A stretch of DNA of 44,241 nucleotides, from the NCBI GenBank assembly GCA_017421025.1, contig JAFQME010000021.1:1-44241 (forward strand), written 5' to 3'. Below the pieces are notes generated by a model. It was given only the letters and a program-made list of their open reading frames with translations. It was not told the DNA's origin and made no database searches. Positions within the stretch are counted from its first letter, which is position 1. Every line of letters begins with the position of its first letter. The translations under genes and the position numbers were made by a program. Origin of the DNA: Oscillospiraceae bacterium. Lineage in GTDB: Bacteria; Bacillota; Clostridia; Oscillospirales; JAAYXM01. This document shows positions 1 to 9,872 of the stretch, in pieces.

Positions 1-855
1 CCTGGAATTTTAATGATTGCCGAGGAATCAACTGCCTGGAGTATGGTGACAGGGCCAACAGACTCCGGCGGTCTTGGATTTAATTTTAAGTGGAATATGG
101 GTTGGATGAATGACAGCTTGCAGTATTTTTCCACCGACCCGGTATTCCGTAAGCATCTGCATGGGAAACTCACCTTCATTTTGACCTACGCATTTTCAGA
201 AAACTATGTTCTCCCTCTCTCACACGACGAGGTAGTGCATGGGAAATGTTCTCTCATTGGCAAACAACCGGGAGAGTATGAGGCGAAATTTGCGTCGTTA
301 CGTGCAATGCTTGCATATATGATGTTCCATCCCGGAAAAAAACTGTCATTTATGGGAAATGAACTTGGGCAGTTTATTGAATGGAATTATCAGCAGGGAC
401 TGGATTGGATGCTTTTGGATTTCGAAGCGCATCGCAAGTTCCAAGAGTACGTTCGAGCACTGAATCAGATTTATTTAAGTCATGCAGCGCTGTGGCAGTT
501 GGATGACTCATGGGAAGGATTTACCTGGTTGATTGCGGATGATTCGGATAATAATGTGCTCGCATTTCAACGGACCGACAAATCCGGAAATCAACTTTTG
601 GCTGTATTGAATTTTGCGCCGGTTAAACGTGAAGACTACCGTATCGGCGTATGTAATAACGGTAAATATACAAACGTGTTTTCCAGCGATGCACTTGAAT
701 ATGGTGGAACAGGGACAGATGTTCCGGATGCAGTGATGAGTGAGAAAATTCCGTGGAATGGTAAGGATCGATCCATTTCTATTACCATCCCGCCGATGAG
801 TGCAACTTTATTTCGTGTTCCGAAGAAAAGAGGAAAGAAGGGTACATCATGTTAA
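1..855 (+). CDS. glgB: 1,4-alpha-glucan branching enzyme, 3' part (truncated by window edge)
   Basis: The reading frame is open from base 1, so this is the C-terminal ~284 residues of a GH13 branching enzyme that makes the alpha-1,6 branches of glycogen in the cytoplasm. The first residues, [13 protein letters not shown], match the family block carrying the catalytic acid/base Glu. [11 protein letters not shown], near residue 72, carries the transition-state-stabilising Asp. [10 protein letters not shown] and the all-beta C-terminal domain follow. The nucleophile Asp and the N-terminal CBM48 region must lie upstream of the window. The stop overlaps the glgC start by 7 bases, indicating translational coupling inside the glycogen operon. 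Recognition is very secure; only the 5' end is missing. Confidence 0.96.
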   Translation, partial: PGILMIAEESTAWSMVTGPTDSGGLGFNFKWNMGWMNDSLQYFSTDPVFRKHLHGKLTFILTYAFSENYVLPLSHDEVVHGKCSLIGKQPGEYEAKFASLRAMLAYMMFHPGKKLSFMGNELGQFIEWNYQQGLDWMLLDFEAHRKFQEYVRALNQIYLSHAALWQLDDSWEGFTWLIADDSDNNVLAFQRTDKSGNQLLAVLNFAPVKREDYRIGVCNNGKYTNVFSSDALEYGGTGTDVPDAVMSEKIPWNGKDRSISITIPPMSATLFRVPKKRGKKGTSC

Positions 856-2042
856 GAAAAAAAGAATGTATCGCAATGCTTTTGGCAGGCGGACAGGGGA
901 GTCGTCTTTCTGTTCTGACCAAATATGTTGCAAAACCCGCTGTTCCGTTTGGTGGGAAATACCGTATTATCGATTTCCCGCTTTCTAACTGTATTAACTC
1001 CGGTATTGATACAGTGGGTGTGCTGACCCAGTATCAGCCGCTGGAACTCAACACCTATATCGGAAACGGTCAGCCTTGGGACCTTGACCGAAACAACGGT
1101 GGTGTTGCAATCCTGCCGCCGTATATGACCAGTACACGCGGTGATTGGTATAAGGGAACTGCGAATGCGGTTTGCCAGAACATCAACTTCATTGAGACCT
1201 ATGATCCGGAATATGTATTGGTTCTTTCGGGCGATCATGTTTATAAGATGAATTATGATTGGATGCTTAAGGAACACAAAGCCGCTGAGGCTGATTGTAC
1301 CATTGCTGTTATCAATGTTCCGATTGAGGAAGCATCCCGCTTCGGAATCATGAACACACATGAGGATGGAACGATTTACGAGTTTGAAGAAAAACCGAAG
1401 AACCCCAAAAGCACGAAAGCGTCCATGGGTGTTTATATTTTCAACTGGAAGGTGCTTAAAAAGTATTTGATTGAGGATGATGCCAATCCGGAAAGCAAGA
1501 ATGACTTCGGACATAACATTATCCCCAAAATGTTGGCAGACGGTTGCAAAATGCTGGCATATGAATACAAGGGATATTGGAAAGATGTCGGTACCATTGA
1601 CAGTCTTTGGGAATCCAATATGGATGTGCTCAATCCGGCACAGAGCGGATTGGTGTTGACCGACCCGAATTGGCGTATTTACGCAAAGAACCCGAGCCAG
1701 CCGCCGCAATACGTTGCAGATACCGCAGTTCTCAACCACTCCATGGTTGCAGAGGGGTGTAAAGTTTACGGTACAGTGGAAAACTCGATCATATTCTACG
1801 ATGTAGAGATTAAAAAAGACGCGGTCGTACGTAATTCGATTATTATGCCGGGCGCAGTGATTGAATCCGGCGCAGTGATTGAACATACAATTATTGCGGA
1901 AGGTGTGCATGTCAAGTGTGGTGCACATGTGGGCGCAGAACCGGGACCGGACGGGCGGAAAATTACGGTTTTGGGAAGCGGTGTGACCGTTTCGGAGGGT
2001 GCTACGGTAGAAGCCGGAAGCATCGTCGATGCAGAACTGTGA
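849..2042 (+). CDS. glgC: Glucose-1-phosphate adenylyltransferase, catalytic subunit
   Basis: This enzyme makes ADP-glucose from ATP and glucose-1-phosphate, the committed step of bacterial glycogen synthesis. The nucleotidyltransferase signature GGQGSRL is at residues 14-20 and the [11 protein letters not shown] block follows. The catalytic Asp sits in SGDH (residues 127-130), and FEEKP near residue 180 is the sugar-phosphate-binding segment. From about residue 290 there is a left-handed beta-helix of hexapeptide repeats. At 397 residues it is close to the usual length. The ATG overlaps the glgB end. Comparison with the next gene shows that this paralogue keeps all catalytic motifs, so it is the active subunit of a presumed GlgC/GlgD complex. 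Confidence 0.97.
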   Translation: MLRKKECIAMLLAGGQGSRLSVLTKYVAKPAVPFGGKYRIIDFPLSNCINSGIDTVGVLTQYQPLELNTYIGNGQPWDLDRNNGGVAILPPYMTSTRGDWYKGTANAVCQNINFIETYDPEYVLVLSGDHVYKMNYDWMLKEHKAAEADCTIAVINVPIEEASRFGIMNTHEDGTIYEFEEKPKNPKSTKASMGVYIFNWKVLKKYLIEDDANPESKNDFGHNIIPKMLADGCKMLAYEYKGYWKDVGTIDSLWESNMDVLNPAQSGLVLTDPNWRIYAKNPSQPPQYVADTAVLNHSMVAEGCKVYGTVENSIIFYDVEIKKDAVVRNSIIMPGAVIESGAVIEHTIIAEGVHVKCGAHVGAEPGPDGRKITVLGSGVTVSEGATVEAGSIVDAEL

Positions 2043-2052
2043 GGTGAATGAT

Positions 2053-3171
2053 ATGAAAGAAACAACCGGTATTATTTTGGCGCAGGAAAAATGTGATGCT
2101 CTGCGTGAACTGACACAGCCGAGAACCGCTGGCTCTGTTCCGTTTGGTGGACGTTATCGTTTGATTGACTTTACGCTTTCCAATATGGTCAATTCCGGAA
2201 TCCGTACAGTAGGCGTTGTTACCCGTAACAACTACTATTCTTTGATGGATCATTTGGGAACGGGTAAAGAGTGGGATCTCAACCGCAAAAAAGGCGGTCT
2301 TACCATCCTGCCTCCGTCTTTGGATGTCAACATGAAGCGCAACACAGGTGACGGCAAAATCGAAGCGCTCTACGGCGTTTTGGATTATATCCGTCATTGT
2401 GGCAATAAGTACATTCTCCTTGCGGATGCAAATGTAATTGCTCAGGTGAATTATCAGGAACTTTTGGAATACCATATCGAAAAGAACGCATATATGACTG
2501 CGGTTTATCAAAAAGATGTGTTTGATTCCAAACGATTTGCAAATAATACATTTATTCAGGTGGCAGACGACGGGAGAATCATTGACGTTGCTGTTCATCA
2601 AGGAATCCAGCTTCATAGCGATATGTTGCTTGGCGTATATATCATTGAACGTGAACTTTTGGAGTTCTTAATCTGTCAGTGCGTTGCGCACGATAAGTTG
2701 GACTTTGAACGTGACATTCTGCAGGGTATGGCAAGTGATCTTGATATTTATGCATATCCGATTTCCGGTTATGCCCAGAAAATTGACTCGGTCGACACCT
2801 TCTATCAGGTGCACCGTGACATGTTGAACCCAGATGTTCAGGAAGCGATGTTCGGTCAGGGAAAAGTGCTGACCAAAGTGCGTGACGAAGTCCCGACTTA
2901 TTACAGTGAAAGCTCTTGCGTGAAAAACAGTATGATCGCAGATGGATGTACCATTGAGGGTACAGTGGAAAACTCGGTCATCTTCCGTAGTGTTCATATC
3001 GGACCGGGTGCTGTGGTTCGCAATTCTGTTATTATGCAGGACTGTGAGATTGGAGCAAACTCGGTTGTGGAATACTGTATTACAGATAAATTGGTCACGA
3101 TTTCGGAAGGCCGTCATATGATTGGTGCGGAAACCTATCCAATCGTGGTTGCAAAAGGCAGTAAGATTTAA
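2053..3171 (+). CDS. glgD: Glycogen biosynthesis protein GlgD (non-catalytic GlgC paralogue)
   Basis: A 372-residue GlgC homologue that keeps PFGGRYRLIDF (about residues 30-40) and the C-terminal hexapeptide beta-helix but has lost the active site. The GGxGxRL loop is replaced by QEKCDALREL, the SGDH block reads ADAN (residues 124-127), and the FEEKP segment is absent. In Firmicutes GlgD acts with GlgC as a hetero-oligomeric, modulatory subunit; that role is known for the family and inferred here. I chose the ATG at 2053 because GAGGTG lies 6 bases upstream (2041-2046); an in-frame ATG at 2029 would overlap glgC and has a poorer site. It follows glgC directly, with a 10-base gap. Confidence 0.95.
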   Translation: MKETTGIILAQEKCDALRELTQPRTAGSVPFGGRYRLIDFTLSNMVNSGIRTVGVVTRNNYYSLMDHLGTGKEWDLNRKKGGLTILPPSLDVNMKRNTGDGKIEALYGVLDYIRHCGNKYILLADANVIAQVNYQELLEYHIEKNAYMTAVYQKDVFDSKRFANNTFIQVADDGRIIDVAVHQGIQLHSDMLLGVYIIERELLEFLICQCVAHDKLDFERDILQGMASDLDIYAYPISGYAQKIDSVDTFYQVHRDMLNPDVQEAMFGQGKVLTKVRDEVPTYYSESSCVKNSMIADGCTIEGTVENSVIFRSVHIGPGAVVRNSVIMQDCEIGANSVVEYCITDKLVTISEGRHMIGAETYPIVVAKGSKI

Positions 3172-3183
3172 GAGAGGAGTATC

Positions 3184-4620
3184 ATGATGAAAGTTTTATT
3201 TGCAGCATCGGAAGCAGCTCCGTTTATTAAATCGGGAGGACTGGGCGATGTCATTGGCTCTCTCCCTGTTGCACTCAAAGGAAAACAGTGTCAGGTTTCT
3301 TGTGTGATACCGCTCCACGAAAAGATCTCGCAGTCTGTGAAGGATAAAATGACCTTTATTGCAAACATTTTTGTTCCGGTTGCTTGGCGCAATCAGTATT
3401 GCGGTCTGTTCCTTTTGGAGCAGGATGGGGTGAAGTGGTATTTCATCGATAATGAGTATTATTTCAAGCGTGGCGATGCTTTGTACGGTTGTTATGACGA
3501 TGCAGAGCGTTTCGCATTTTTCTCCCGTGCGGTGTTGGAAGTGCTTCCGCTGATGGAGGAGATGCCGGATGTTATTCATTGCCACGATTGGCAGACTGCA
3601 CTTGTTCCGGTGTTTTTGCGTCTGTTCTATCATGACCGTGCGGAATTTGATCGGATCAAGACCGTATTTACCATCCATAATATCGAGTATCAGGGGATCT
3701 TTGGGCGTGACATTATGACCAATGTTCTTGGTATTGATGAAGCAGAGTTTGAAAATGGCTTTATGGAGCATGGTGGGCAGGTTAATTTCATGAAGAGTGC
3801 AATCGTGTGCTCGGATTGGGTGACCACAGTCAGTCCGTCCTATGCAGAGGAAATCAAAACTCCGGAGTTCGCACATGGGCTGGAAGGAATTCTGAGTTTC
3901 CATCAAGGAAAGCTTTCCGGTATTATCAACGGAATCAGCAAAAAAGCGTTTAATCCCAAAACAGATAAGCGCTTGTTTGCAAAATACTCTGCAGATGACC
4001 TCTCAGGCAAGCAAGTAAATAAGGCGGAACTCCAGAAAATGCTGAATCTGCCGGTTCGTTCAGATGTTCCACTCATTGGTATGGTGACTCGTTTGGTCAG
4101 CCATAAGGGGATCGACATGGTCACCCAAGTTTTGAGCGAAATCTTGGAGCGTGATTTGCAGCTTGTTGTGGTCGGTACCGGTGATTGGCAGTACGAACAG
4201 TTCCTGAAAGACCGTCAATGGCAGTATCCGTCCAAACTCTCGGTCAATATTGCATTTAATACAGATTTGGCGCAAAAGGTTTATGCGGGCTGTGATATGT
4301 TCCTCATGCCTTCTCGCAGTGAGCCGTGCGGACTTGCACAGATGATCGCACTCAATTACGGTACTATTCCGATTGTACGTGAGACCGGTGGCTTAAAGGA
4401 TACAGTTTCCAACTACAACCGTGAAAGCGGGGAGGGAAACGGTTTCTCGTTTGCAAATTGTGATGCATGGGAACTTTTGCGTTCCATTGATGCGGCATGT
4501 GATTGCTACCAAGATCAGGCGGTTTGGGAACAGTTGTCCAAAAAGGGGATTGCATCGGATTTCACTTGGAAACAATCCGCAAAACAATATCAGAAACTGT
4601 ATCAAAGTCTGATTTCCTAA
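3184..4620 (+). CDS. glgA: Glycogen synthase (ADP-glucose), GT5
   Basis: Elongates alpha-1,4-glucan using ADP-glucose. The N-terminal KSGGLGDV motif (residues 16-23) is the KxGGL nucleotide-sugar-binding element of GT5 enzymes. HDWQTALVP near residue 138 and TIHNIEYQG near residue 160 are typical of the first Rossmann domain. The second domain carries RLVSHKGID and SRSEPCGLAQMIALNYGT, the retaining-GT double-Glu region. At 478 residues it has the normal length. AGAGGAG at 3172-3178 is a good ribosome site for the ATG at 3184. It lies 12 bases after glgD in the same operon. Confidence 0.97.
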   Translation: MMKVLFAASEAAPFIKSGGLGDVIGSLPVALKGKQCQVSCVIPLHEKISQSVKDKMTFIANIFVPVAWRNQYCGLFLLEQDGVKWYFIDNEYYFKRGDALYGCYDDAERFAFFSRAVLEVLPLMEEMPDVIHCHDWQTALVPVFLRLFYHDRAEFDRIKTVFTIHNIEYQGIFGRDIMTNVLGIDEAEFENGFMEHGGQVNFMKSAIVCSDWVTTVSPSYAEEIKTPEFAHGLEGILSFHQGKLSGIINGISKKAFNPKTDKRLFAKYSADDLSGKQVNKAELQKMLNLPVRSDVPLIGMVTRLVSHKGIDMVTQVLSEILERDLQLVVVGTGDWQYEQFLKDRQWQYPSKLSVNIAFNTDLAQKVYAGCDMFLMPSRSEPCGLAQMIALNYGTIPIVRETGGLKDTVSNYNRESGEGNGFSFANCDAWELLRSIDAACDCYQDQAVWEQLSKKGIASDFTWKQSAKQYQKLYQSLIS

Positions 4621-4644
4621 AACAAATCGTGAGGTAAAGATAGA

Positions 4645-7071
4645 ATGAACAAGACTCTCAGCAAAGCAGAACTCAAAAAAGAACTCATGGGTAAGTTGCA
4701 GCGTCACTTCGGAAAAGATTTGGACGAGGCGACTCCGGAGCAGCTTTATATGTCGTGCGCATTTGTTGTTCGTGATATTTTGATGAAACGCCGTCATGAA
4801 ACCGGAGAGCGTATCGAACAACAGGCAAGCAAACAGGTATACTATCTGTCAATGGAATTTTTGGTCGGCAAGAATTTCAAGAATCATTTGAGTAATTTGG
4901 AACTCTCGCAGGTGTTTGATGACGTGCTTGGTGACTGCGGAACATCCGTGGAAGAACTGTCTGTTTTAGAACGTGATCCGGGTCTCGGTAACGGCGGTCT
5001 CGGACGTCTTGCTGCGTGTTATTTAGACGCTCTTACCGCAATGGAATATCCTGCAATGGGCTTCTCGATTCTCTATGAATACGGGATTTTCCGTCAAAAA
5101 TTCATTGAGGGAAAACAAGTGGAGCTTCCGGACGAGTGGCTTGGTAGTGGTAACGTATGGATGGTTCCTCGTATGGATGAGGTGCAGGAGATTCGCTTTG
5201 GCGGTTCTGTTGATACCACCTTTGACAACGGGAAACTTGGCTTTGTCCACAAGGATTACTATACTGTTTTGGCAGTTCCGAATGATATGCTGGTTTCCGG
5301 CTTCAGAAGCGGTACCGTTGATACATTGCGTTTGTGGAGTGCCAAATCAAAGGATACCATCGACATGAAGCTCTTCTCTCAGGGCGAGTATGCAAAAGCG
5401 ATGGAGCAGAAAGCGATGAGTGAGGTTATATCAAAGGTTTTGTACCCGGAAGATACTCATCCGGAAGGAAAATCGTTACGCTTAAAACAGCAGTATTTCT
5501 TTGTCTCTGCAACCATTCAGTGTATTGTAAAGCGTCACAAGGCACAGTATGGCACATTGGATAACTTTGCAGAAAAGGCAGTCATTCATATCAACGACAC
5601 TCATCCGACTGTTGCGATTCCGGAACTTATGCGAATCTTAATAGATGAAGAGGGATATGGTTGGGACGAAGCTTGGGCAATTACCTCCAAATGCATGGCA
5701 TACACTAACCATACCATTATGGCTGAGGCATTGGAACGTTGGACTGTTTCCATGTTCCGCCGCTTGCTCCCGCGTATTTACCAAATCGTAGAAGAAATTA
5801 ACCGTCGCTTCTTTGGTGATTTGTGCCGTGAATTCCCGTATGATCCGGAACGTGTCGGCCGCCTTGCTATCATCGCAAACGACGAAGTTCGAATGGCAAA
5901 TCTTTGTATCGCTTCGTGTTATTCTGTCAATGGCGTTTCTGCGTTGCACAGCGATATTTTGAAAGAAAAAGTATTCTCGGATTATCATAAAATGTTCCCG
6001 GGGAAATTCTGCAATGTAACAAACGGAATTGCGCATCGCCGTTGGCTGATGCAGGCGAACCCGAAACTTTCCAACTTGCTTTGTGAGTTGATCGGAGACG
6101 GCTTCCTTAAAACTCCGAACGAATTGGAAGGTCTCATGAAGTATGAACAAGATGCGGACGTTTTAACTGCGTTGGGCCAGATCAAACGTGGCAACAAAGT
6201 TTATATGGCAAACATGATCGGTTCGCAGTATGGAATCTCGGTTTCTCCTGACTCGATTTTCGATGTTCAGGCAAAACGTTTGCATGAATATAAGCGTCAG
6301 TTGCTGAATGTTCTGCACATTATGCATGATTACCATACCATCAAAGATCATCCGGAGATGGAATTCCGCCCGAAAACCTATTTGTTTGGTGCGAAAGCGG
6401 CTGCGGGTTACTATATGGCAAAGCAGATCATCCGTCTCATTCATTCATTGGCATCTGAAATCAATGCAGATCCCGATTGCAAAGATAAGCTTTGTGTGGT
6501 GTTCCTTGAGGACTATAATGTCACACTTGCAGAACGCCTGATTCCGTCGGCGGATTTGTCTGAACAAATTTCGATCGCAGGGAAAGAAGCATCGGGTACC
6601 GGTAACATGAAGTTCATGATGAATGGCGCTCTCACTATCGGAACGCTTGACGGTGCAAACGTTGAGATTTTTGAAACCGTTGGTAATGATAATATGTTCC
6701 TCTTTGGTCTGCGTGCAGATGAGGTGGAACACATCAACCGTGAGAGAAGTTATGTCCCCGGCAATTTCTACCATTCCAATCCGGCGCTCCGCAGAATTCT
6801 GGATTGGCTTCGTGACGGTGTTGGTGTTGGTATTTTACGTGCATCGTATCCGGAAATTGTGGATTCGTTGCTGTTTGCTGACACTTACATGGTTTTGGCC
6901 GATTTCGATGATTACTGCCGTGCACAAAAACTGGCAAGTGAGCAGTATGGAGACAAGCAAGCGTGGAACCGCAAATGCTTGGTCAACATTGCCGGCTCCG
7001 GTCGTTTTGCAGCTGACCGCAGTGTTGGAGAATACGCAGAACGTATTTGGAATGTAAAAACTCTCGTCTGA
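4645..7071 (+). CDS. glgP: Glycogen/starch/alpha-glucan phosphorylase
   Basis: Releases glucose-1-phosphate from alpha-1,4-glucan using phosphate and pyridoxal phosphate, the catabolic counterpart of GlgA. At 808 residues it is full-length GT35. GNGGLGRLAACYLDAL near residue 115 and HINDTHPTVAIPEL near residue 315 are conserved family blocks. The PLP-site signature EASGTGNMKFMMNGA occurs near residues 648-662, with the Schiff-base Lys in GNMK. The ribosome site GTGAGG lies at 4629-4634. The gene sits 24 bases after glgA, so synthesis and mobilisation of glycogen are co-transcribed here. Confidence 0.97.
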   Translation: MNKTLSKAELKKELMGKLQRHFGKDLDEATPEQLYMSCAFVVRDILMKRRHETGERIEQQASKQVYYLSMEFLVGKNFKNHLSNLELSQVFDDVLGDCGTSVEELSVLERDPGLGNGGLGRLAACYLDALTAMEYPAMGFSILYEYGIFRQKFIEGKQVELPDEWLGSGNVWMVPRMDEVQEIRFGGSVDTTFDNGKLGFVHKDYYTVLAVPNDMLVSGFRSGTVDTLRLWSAKSKDTIDMKLFSQGEYAKAMEQKAMSEVISKVLYPEDTHPEGKSLRLKQQYFFVSATIQCIVKRHKAQYGTLDNFAEKAVIHINDTHPTVAIPELMRILIDEEGYGWDEAWAITSKCMAYTNHTIMAEALERWTVSMFRRLLPRIYQIVEEINRRFFGDLCREFPYDPERVGRLAIIANDEVRMANLCIASCYSVNGVSALHSDILKEKVFSDYHKMFPGKFCNVTNGIAHRRWLMQANPKLSNLLCELIGDGFLKTPNELEGLMKYEQDADVLTALGQIKRGNKVYMANMIGSQYGISVSPDSIFDVQAKRLHEYKRQLLNVLHIMHDYHTIKDHPEMEFRPKTYLFGAKAAAGYYMAKQIIRLIHSLASEINADPDCKDKLCVVFLEDYNVTLAERLIPSADLSEQISIAGKEASGTGNMKFMMNGALTIGTLDGANVEIFETVGNDNMFLFGLRADEVEHINRERSYVPGNFYHSNPALRRILDWLRDGVGVGILRASYPEIVDSLLFADTYMVLADFDDYCRAQKLASEQYGDKQAWNRKCLVNIAGSGRFAADRSVGEYAERIWNVKTLV

Positions 7072-7082
7072 TGGAGGCGAAG

Positions 7083-8894
7083 ATGCAGGCATCTTATTTG
7101 TTTGACAGTATCAAATCACGTGATCCCCATGGGGCGGTGTGTACCGGGACACAAGTTGTGATTCGTGTGTCGCTTTTGCGTACCGCTCTCCACAGCCCCT
7201 CAATTTGGCTGCGCTATGAGGCGCAGTCACGTGAAATGACACTTCCGCTTGTTTGGGAGAAACTGGACTGTGGTTATGATGTATACTCCTGTGTGGTGGA
7301 TACGGCAGATGCAACCGGCTTGATTTGGTGCAGAATCACAGCACTCGATTTTGCGGGCGGTTGTGTCAATGTGGGAGAGACATTCCAAATCACGGTGTAT
7401 GCTCCCGGTTACGAGACTCCGGAGTGGTATGCAAAAGGGGTCACCTATCATGCGTTTGTGGATCGCTTCTGCCGAGGCGGTGCACCGCTTGTGTCCGACC
7501 CGGATTATATAGTGCATCAGTCCGTGGAGGAAACCCCGGTCTTTTTGCCGGATGAAAACGGAATTGTCCGCAATAATGATATTTACGGCGGTAATTTACA
7601 AGGGATCATTGAAAAACTGGATTATCTGAATTCTTTGGGCGTTCGCACCATCTATTTGAGCCCGATTTTTGAAGCGTGGTCCAATCATAAATATAACACT
7701 GCGGATTACCATCGCATTGATCCTCATTTTGGCAACGAGTCCGATTTGGAAGAATTATGCAGCCGTGCAAAGGAATACGGGATGCGGGTCATTTTAGACG
7801 GCGTGTTCAATCATACCGGCTCAGACAGTGTTTATTTCAACCGGGAAGGCAGATATGACAGCGTCGGTGCATTTCAGTCCGAAACCTCACCATACCGTCA
7901 ATGGTATTCTTTCTTTGAAGGTGGTTATGAATCGTGGTGGGGAATTGATACATTGCCCTCTATCAACGAGCAAACCCCGTCTTATTTGGATTTCATCATT
8001 GAAAACGAATGCAGCGTGATTGCAAAATGGATGCAATGTGGAATCTCGGGATGGCGGTTGGATGTGGCAGACGAACTCCCGGATGAATTCTTGGCGGCTT
8101 TGCGCCACCGTGTGCGCAAACTGAATCAAGATGCGGTTGTGATTGGAGAAGTCTGGGAAGATGCATCCAATAAAATTGCATATAGCAAGCGCAGACCTTA
8201 TTTTACCGAGCATGAGTTGGATGGGGTAATGAATTATCCCTTGAAAGACGGAATCCTGGCTTTCTTAAACGGCGGAATCGGCGGAATCGAACTGGGAAGA
8301 AATCTGGAAGTCCTGCTGGACCATTATCCCAAAGAATCACAACGCTGCTTGATGAATCTGATTGGCACCCATGACACAGCACGTGCACTCACGGTGCTTG
8401 GATCGCCACAGCATCTCTATGCGGATAAAGCGTTTAAAGCGGAATTTCGAATGTCGGAAGCCGAACGTGCTCTGGCTATAAAAAAACTCAAATTAGCCGT
8501 TTGTTTGCAATATGTTTTCCCCGGGTCACCCAGTATCTATTACGGCGATGAAGTGGGAATGGAAGGGTTTGAAGACCCGCTGAACCGTCGTTTCTATCCG
8601 TGGGGCAAAGAAGACCGGGAATTGCTCAAATTCTATCAAATGATGGGAAAAATCAAATGTGAGCAAGAATCTTTACACAATGGGAAATTTTGTGTCCTGT
8701 GCGCTGAACACGATTTTATCATGATAAAACGAGGGATCGTTATTCTGGCGGTGAATCGTGGAGAAGCTTGTGACGTTGTGCTTCCCGAGGGAGCGTATAT
8801 AAATCTTTTTGATGGAGATGTCCTGCGTGATATGGTACATCTTCCGAAACTTGGTTTCATTTGGTTGTCTGAGATGAAGGAGGAAATAGAATGA
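7083..8894 (+). CDS. Intracellular GH13 alpha-glucanase (maltodextrin/neopullulanase-like)
   Basis: A 603-residue alpha-amylase-family protein. The N-terminal ~125 residues form a beta-rich, CBM34-like segment, followed by a (beta/alpha)8 barrel. The GH13 regions are intact: ILDGVFNHTG (region I), GWRLDVADE with the nucleophile Asp (region II), VVIGEVWED with the acid/base Glu (region III) and LIGTHDTAR with the stabilising Asp (region IV). There is no signal peptide, so it should act in the cytoplasm on glycogen- or maltodextrin-derived glucan. I chose ATG 7083 because GGAGG (7073-7077) lies 5 bases before it; the frame also extends back to 7047 inside glgP. The exact specificity (neopullulanase, cyclomaltodextrinase or alpha-amylase) cannot be decided from sequence alone. 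Confidence 0.9.
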   Translation: MQASYLFDSIKSRDPHGAVCTGTQVVIRVSLLRTALHSPSIWLRYEAQSREMTLPLVWEKLDCGYDVYSCVVDTADATGLIWCRITALDFAGGCVNVGETFQITVYAPGYETPEWYAKGVTYHAFVDRFCRGGAPLVSDPDYIVHQSVEETPVFLPDENGIVRNNDIYGGNLQGIIEKLDYLNSLGVRTIYLSPIFEAWSNHKYNTADYHRIDPHFGNESDLEELCSRAKEYGMRVILDGVFNHTGSDSVYFNREGRYDSVGAFQSETSPYRQWYSFFEGGYESWWGIDTLPSINEQTPSYLDFIIENECSVIAKWMQCGISGWRLDVADELPDEFLAALRHRVRKLNQDAVVIGEVWEDASNKIAYSKRRPYFTEHELDGVMNYPLKDGILAFLNGGIGGIELGRNLEVLLDHYPKESQRCLMNLIGTHDTARALTVLGSPQHLYADKAFKAEFRMSEAERALAIKKLKLAVCLQYVFPGSPSIYYGDEVGMEGFEDPLNRRFYPWGKEDRELLKFYQMMGKIKCEQESLHNGKFCVLCAEHDFIMIKRGIVILAVNRGEACDVVLPEGAYINLFDGDVLRDMVHLPKLGFIWLSEMKEEIE

Positions 8895-9676
8895 AACGGA
8901 TACTTACAGTGTTTTTGGCAGCGTTTATGTTATTTGTGTTCTGTGGGTGCGGAAAAGATACTTCGCTTTCCGATGTTACCGAAAGCAAGGTATTGCTTAC
9001 AGGGACAAACATGAATTGCTCTCCGTATGGATATCAAACAGAATCCGGTGCATATGCGGGGTTTAATTTAGATCTTGCTCAAAAAGTCGCAACCAAACTC
9101 GGTGTTACATTAAATTTGAGTGATCTTGAAAGTCAAAATGCGGCGGATCTTCTCAAAGACGGAACGATTGACCTTTTGGCAGGTAATCAGTCGCTTGGCA
9201 TCGGAGAAGAACGTGGGATGCTCGCATCCGATACAATTTTTGTTAATAAAATTGTGATTGCAGTGCGTGCCGGTGCCGGCATCGGTGAGATTGCTCAACT
9301 TTCCGAGAAGAATATCGGCGTTGCTTCCGGGAGTGTTGCAGAAGAAGCGTTTGAGGGAAATCGTGAACTGAAATCGAAAGCAAATAAACAGGAATTTGAA
9401 AATGTCGAAGCAGCGCTTGCCGCCTTGAATGACGGAAGTGTAGATGCGATTGTGGCAGATGAAATGTTTATACGCCATGCAGTGAAAAACGGTTCATCTG
9501 TTTTGATGCTGGAAGAAGTGCTGGAAGAGCGTCCCTATTCACTCATGGTCCGGAAAGGAGATCAAGCACTCAAAGAGAAGATTGATGAGATTTTACTTGA
9601 ACTTGAGGCGGACGGAACATTACAAGATCTTTCCATTAAATGGTTTGGTGCGGATGTTATTACATTAAAACCGTAA
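8891..9676 (+). CDS. Family 3 extracellular solute-binding lipoprotein (amino-acid type), orphan
   Basis: A 261-residue protein with an N-terminal hydrophobic signal and a lipobox (FVFCGCGK, Cys near residue 20), so it is probably a membrane-anchored lipoprotein. The rest resembles the SBP_bac_3 fold: AGFNLDLAQKVATKLG, then DLLAGNQSLGIGEERG, where the Arg is the usual carboxylate contact of polar amino-acid binders, then NIGVASGSVAEEAF, DAIVADEM and a C-terminal IKWFGAD. The ATG overlaps the stop of the GH13 gene as ATGA, so it is translationally coupled to the glycogen operon, although no permease or ATPase gene is nearby. The ligand is unknown; a stand-alone sensor or a component shared with a distant ABC transporter is possible. 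Confidence 0.85.
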   Translation: MKRILTVFLAAFMLFVFCGCGKDTSLSDVTESKVLLTGTNMNCSPYGYQTESGAYAGFNLDLAQKVATKLGVTLNLSDLESQNAADLLKDGTIDLLAGNQSLGIGEERGMLASDTIFVNKIVIAVRAGAGIGEIAQLSEKNIGVASGSVAEEAFEGNRELKSKANKQEFENVEAALAALNDGSVDAIVADEMFIRHAVKNGSSVLMLEEVLEERPYSLMVRKGDQALKEKIDEILLELEADGTLQDLSIKWFGADVITLKP

Positions 9677-9683
9677 AAAACTA

Positions 9684-9712
9684 TTGACAACGAAAAGAAC
9701 CTGTGTTATTCT
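9684..9712 (+). promoter_or_regulatory. Sigma-A-type promoter of the infC operon
   Basis: TTGACA at 9684-9689 and TATTCT at 9707-9712 are separated by exactly 17 bases. The pair lies just after the stop of the binding-protein gene and upstream of a structured leader. Confidence 0.85.
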
Positions 9713-9719
9713 ATCATAG

Positions 9720-9857
9720 TAAAAACAAAGAAGGGCAAATCCCGCTCTCACCTTTAGCAGCAGCAAAAAGGTCAACATTGTAACTTACGATAGCTTAGCT
9801 ATTGTCTTTGTGTTGTGTTGAAACGCGGGCGTTTGTCGTCCGCGTTTTATGTTTTTT
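9720..9857 (+). ncRNA. L20-type leader / transcription attenuator of infC-rpmI-rplT
   Basis: A ~140-base untranslated leader precedes infC. It contains a small hairpin (ACCTTT 9750-9755 with AAAGGT 9767-9772), a second hairpin around GATAGC/GCTATT (9789-9803) and a strong intrinsic terminator, AAACGCGG (9821-9828) with CCGCGTTT (9840-9847), running into a T-rich tract up to 9857. CCCGC at 9741-9745 can pair with GCGGG at 9825-9829, which would break the terminator, so an antiterminator is plausible. Firmicutes control this operon by L20-dependent premature termination (established); that this leader works the same way is inferred from its position and structure. Confidence 0.8.
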
Positions 9858-9872
9858 GGGAGGTGCTTTCGC

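Noticed and set aside
852..1928. 358-codon open frame antisense to glgC
   Set aside because: Shadow of the conserved glgC gene; no start signal and no domain.
9849..9872. ATG at 9849 as the infC start
   Set aside because: It lies inside the attenuator T tract and upstream of the only ribosome site, and adds eight residues not typical of IF-3.
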